Positions 30,214 through 30,411 of a stretch of DNA of 30,411 bases are shown one piece after another (the stretch's first letter is position 1; every line of letters starts with the position of its first letter). The notes under the pieces were generated by a model. It was not told the origin of the DNA, ran no database searches, and saw nothing but the letters and a program-made list of their open reading frames with translations. Source of the stretch: a virus. The translations under genes and the position numbers were made by a program. The stretch lies in the IMG/VR virus record IMGVR_UViG_3300012666_000098, positions 1 to 30,411 of that record; one strand, given 5' to 3'.

Positions 30214-30411
30214 AACAAACGAATCAAACGATTTCATGTCAAATGTTTATGACATCATCGAAAAATACAAATTGACACGGCGCGACCGCCATCAATCAAT
30301 CATTTACAAACGATATTATTTGTATCATCAATTGCACATGGCGAAATTGTCATTGTCACACATTGGATTGCTATTCAATAAAGACCATGCAACCGTCATT
30401 CACGGGATTAA
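30203..30411 (+). CDS. Second, diverged DnaA domain IV-like gene (partial at window edge)
   Basis: Starts at ATG 30203 (GTG 30167 and ATG 30182 are also in frame) and runs off the end. The product (MENETNESNDFMSNVYDIIE, then KLSLSHIGLLFNKDHATVI) aligns without gaps to the protein at 49-435, differing at several residues (for example TRRDRHQSI against TRNDRHHAI). Many changes are synonymous. It is the same gene from another variant, or a true paralogue; see findings. Confidence 0.7.
   Translation, partial: MENETNESNDFMSNVYDIIEKYKLTRRDRHQSIIYKRYYLYHQLHMAKLSLSHIGLLFNKDHATVIHGI

Noticed and set aside
1-30411. tRNA genes, integrase or attachment sites
   Set aside because: No cloverleaf-like sequence, recombinase motif or identical core sites were seen; the end match is explained by circularity or duplication.

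Overview
This window reads as an almost complete genome of a small tailed phage (long non-contractile tail, siphovirus-like, HK97-type head) that infects a member of the Bacteroidota. All recognisable genes lie on the + strand, tightly packed with many ATGA and TAATG overlaps. No Shine-Dalgarno-like leaders are visible; starts sit in A-rich leaders, often ending AACATCATG. Several intergenic gaps carry the Bacteroidota -7 promoter box TAnnTTTG. The replication and recombination genes (a DUF3127-type OB-fold protein, an ERF annealase, a NinG-type protein) also fit Bacteroidota phages. No integrase, excisionase or clear repressor is seen, so a lytic lifestyle is inferred. There is no DNA or RNA polymerase, so host enzymes must do that work. 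No tRNA or CRISPR array was seen.

The two ends of the window match over 257 bases without gaps (1-257 against 30155-30411). They are only about 89% identical: the first 55 bases match exactly, then 28 differences follow. The sequence is therefore probably a circular or terminally redundant genome of about 30.15 kb whose ends come from different variants. A real tandem gene duplication is the alternative.

Layout. (1) 28400-30411 continuing through 1-8498 is the presumed early region. It starts at a good promoter (28336-28364) and encodes small proteins, a stand-alone DnaA domain IV-like protein, a structured RNA (441-535), a DUF6291-like replication protein carrying a helically phased 10-bp repeat array (candidate origin, 819-975), a DnaB/Twinkle-like ATPase, NinG, an HTH-like protein, and a recombination set of ERF annealase, PD-(D/E)XK exonuclease and SSB-like DUF3127 protein. 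A Cro-like regulator translationally coupled to a cytosine-5 DNA methyltransferase follows, then small hypothetical proteins. (2) 8507-13687 is packaging and head: TerS, TerL, HK97-type portal, prohead protease and major capsid protein. (3) 13733-17534 is neck and tail tube. (4) 17509-26983 is tape measure, tail hub and tip, and likely receptor-binding proteins. (5) 27011-28186 is lysis: holin, a small protein with u-spanin-like topology, and an SxGC-type cell-wall enzyme. (6) 28187-28399 is a non-coding junction with terminator, T-rich tandem repeats and promoter.

The most interesting signals are the pseudoknotted RNA with interleaved complementary arms (441-535), the 10-bp-phased array inside a replication gene, the apparent total absence of CCAAG/CTTGG, the confinement of every GATC I could find to YGGATC/GATCCR, two proteins ending in SSB-like acidic-PF tips with the same gene junction, and a small gene 5' module reused in front of two different C-termini.
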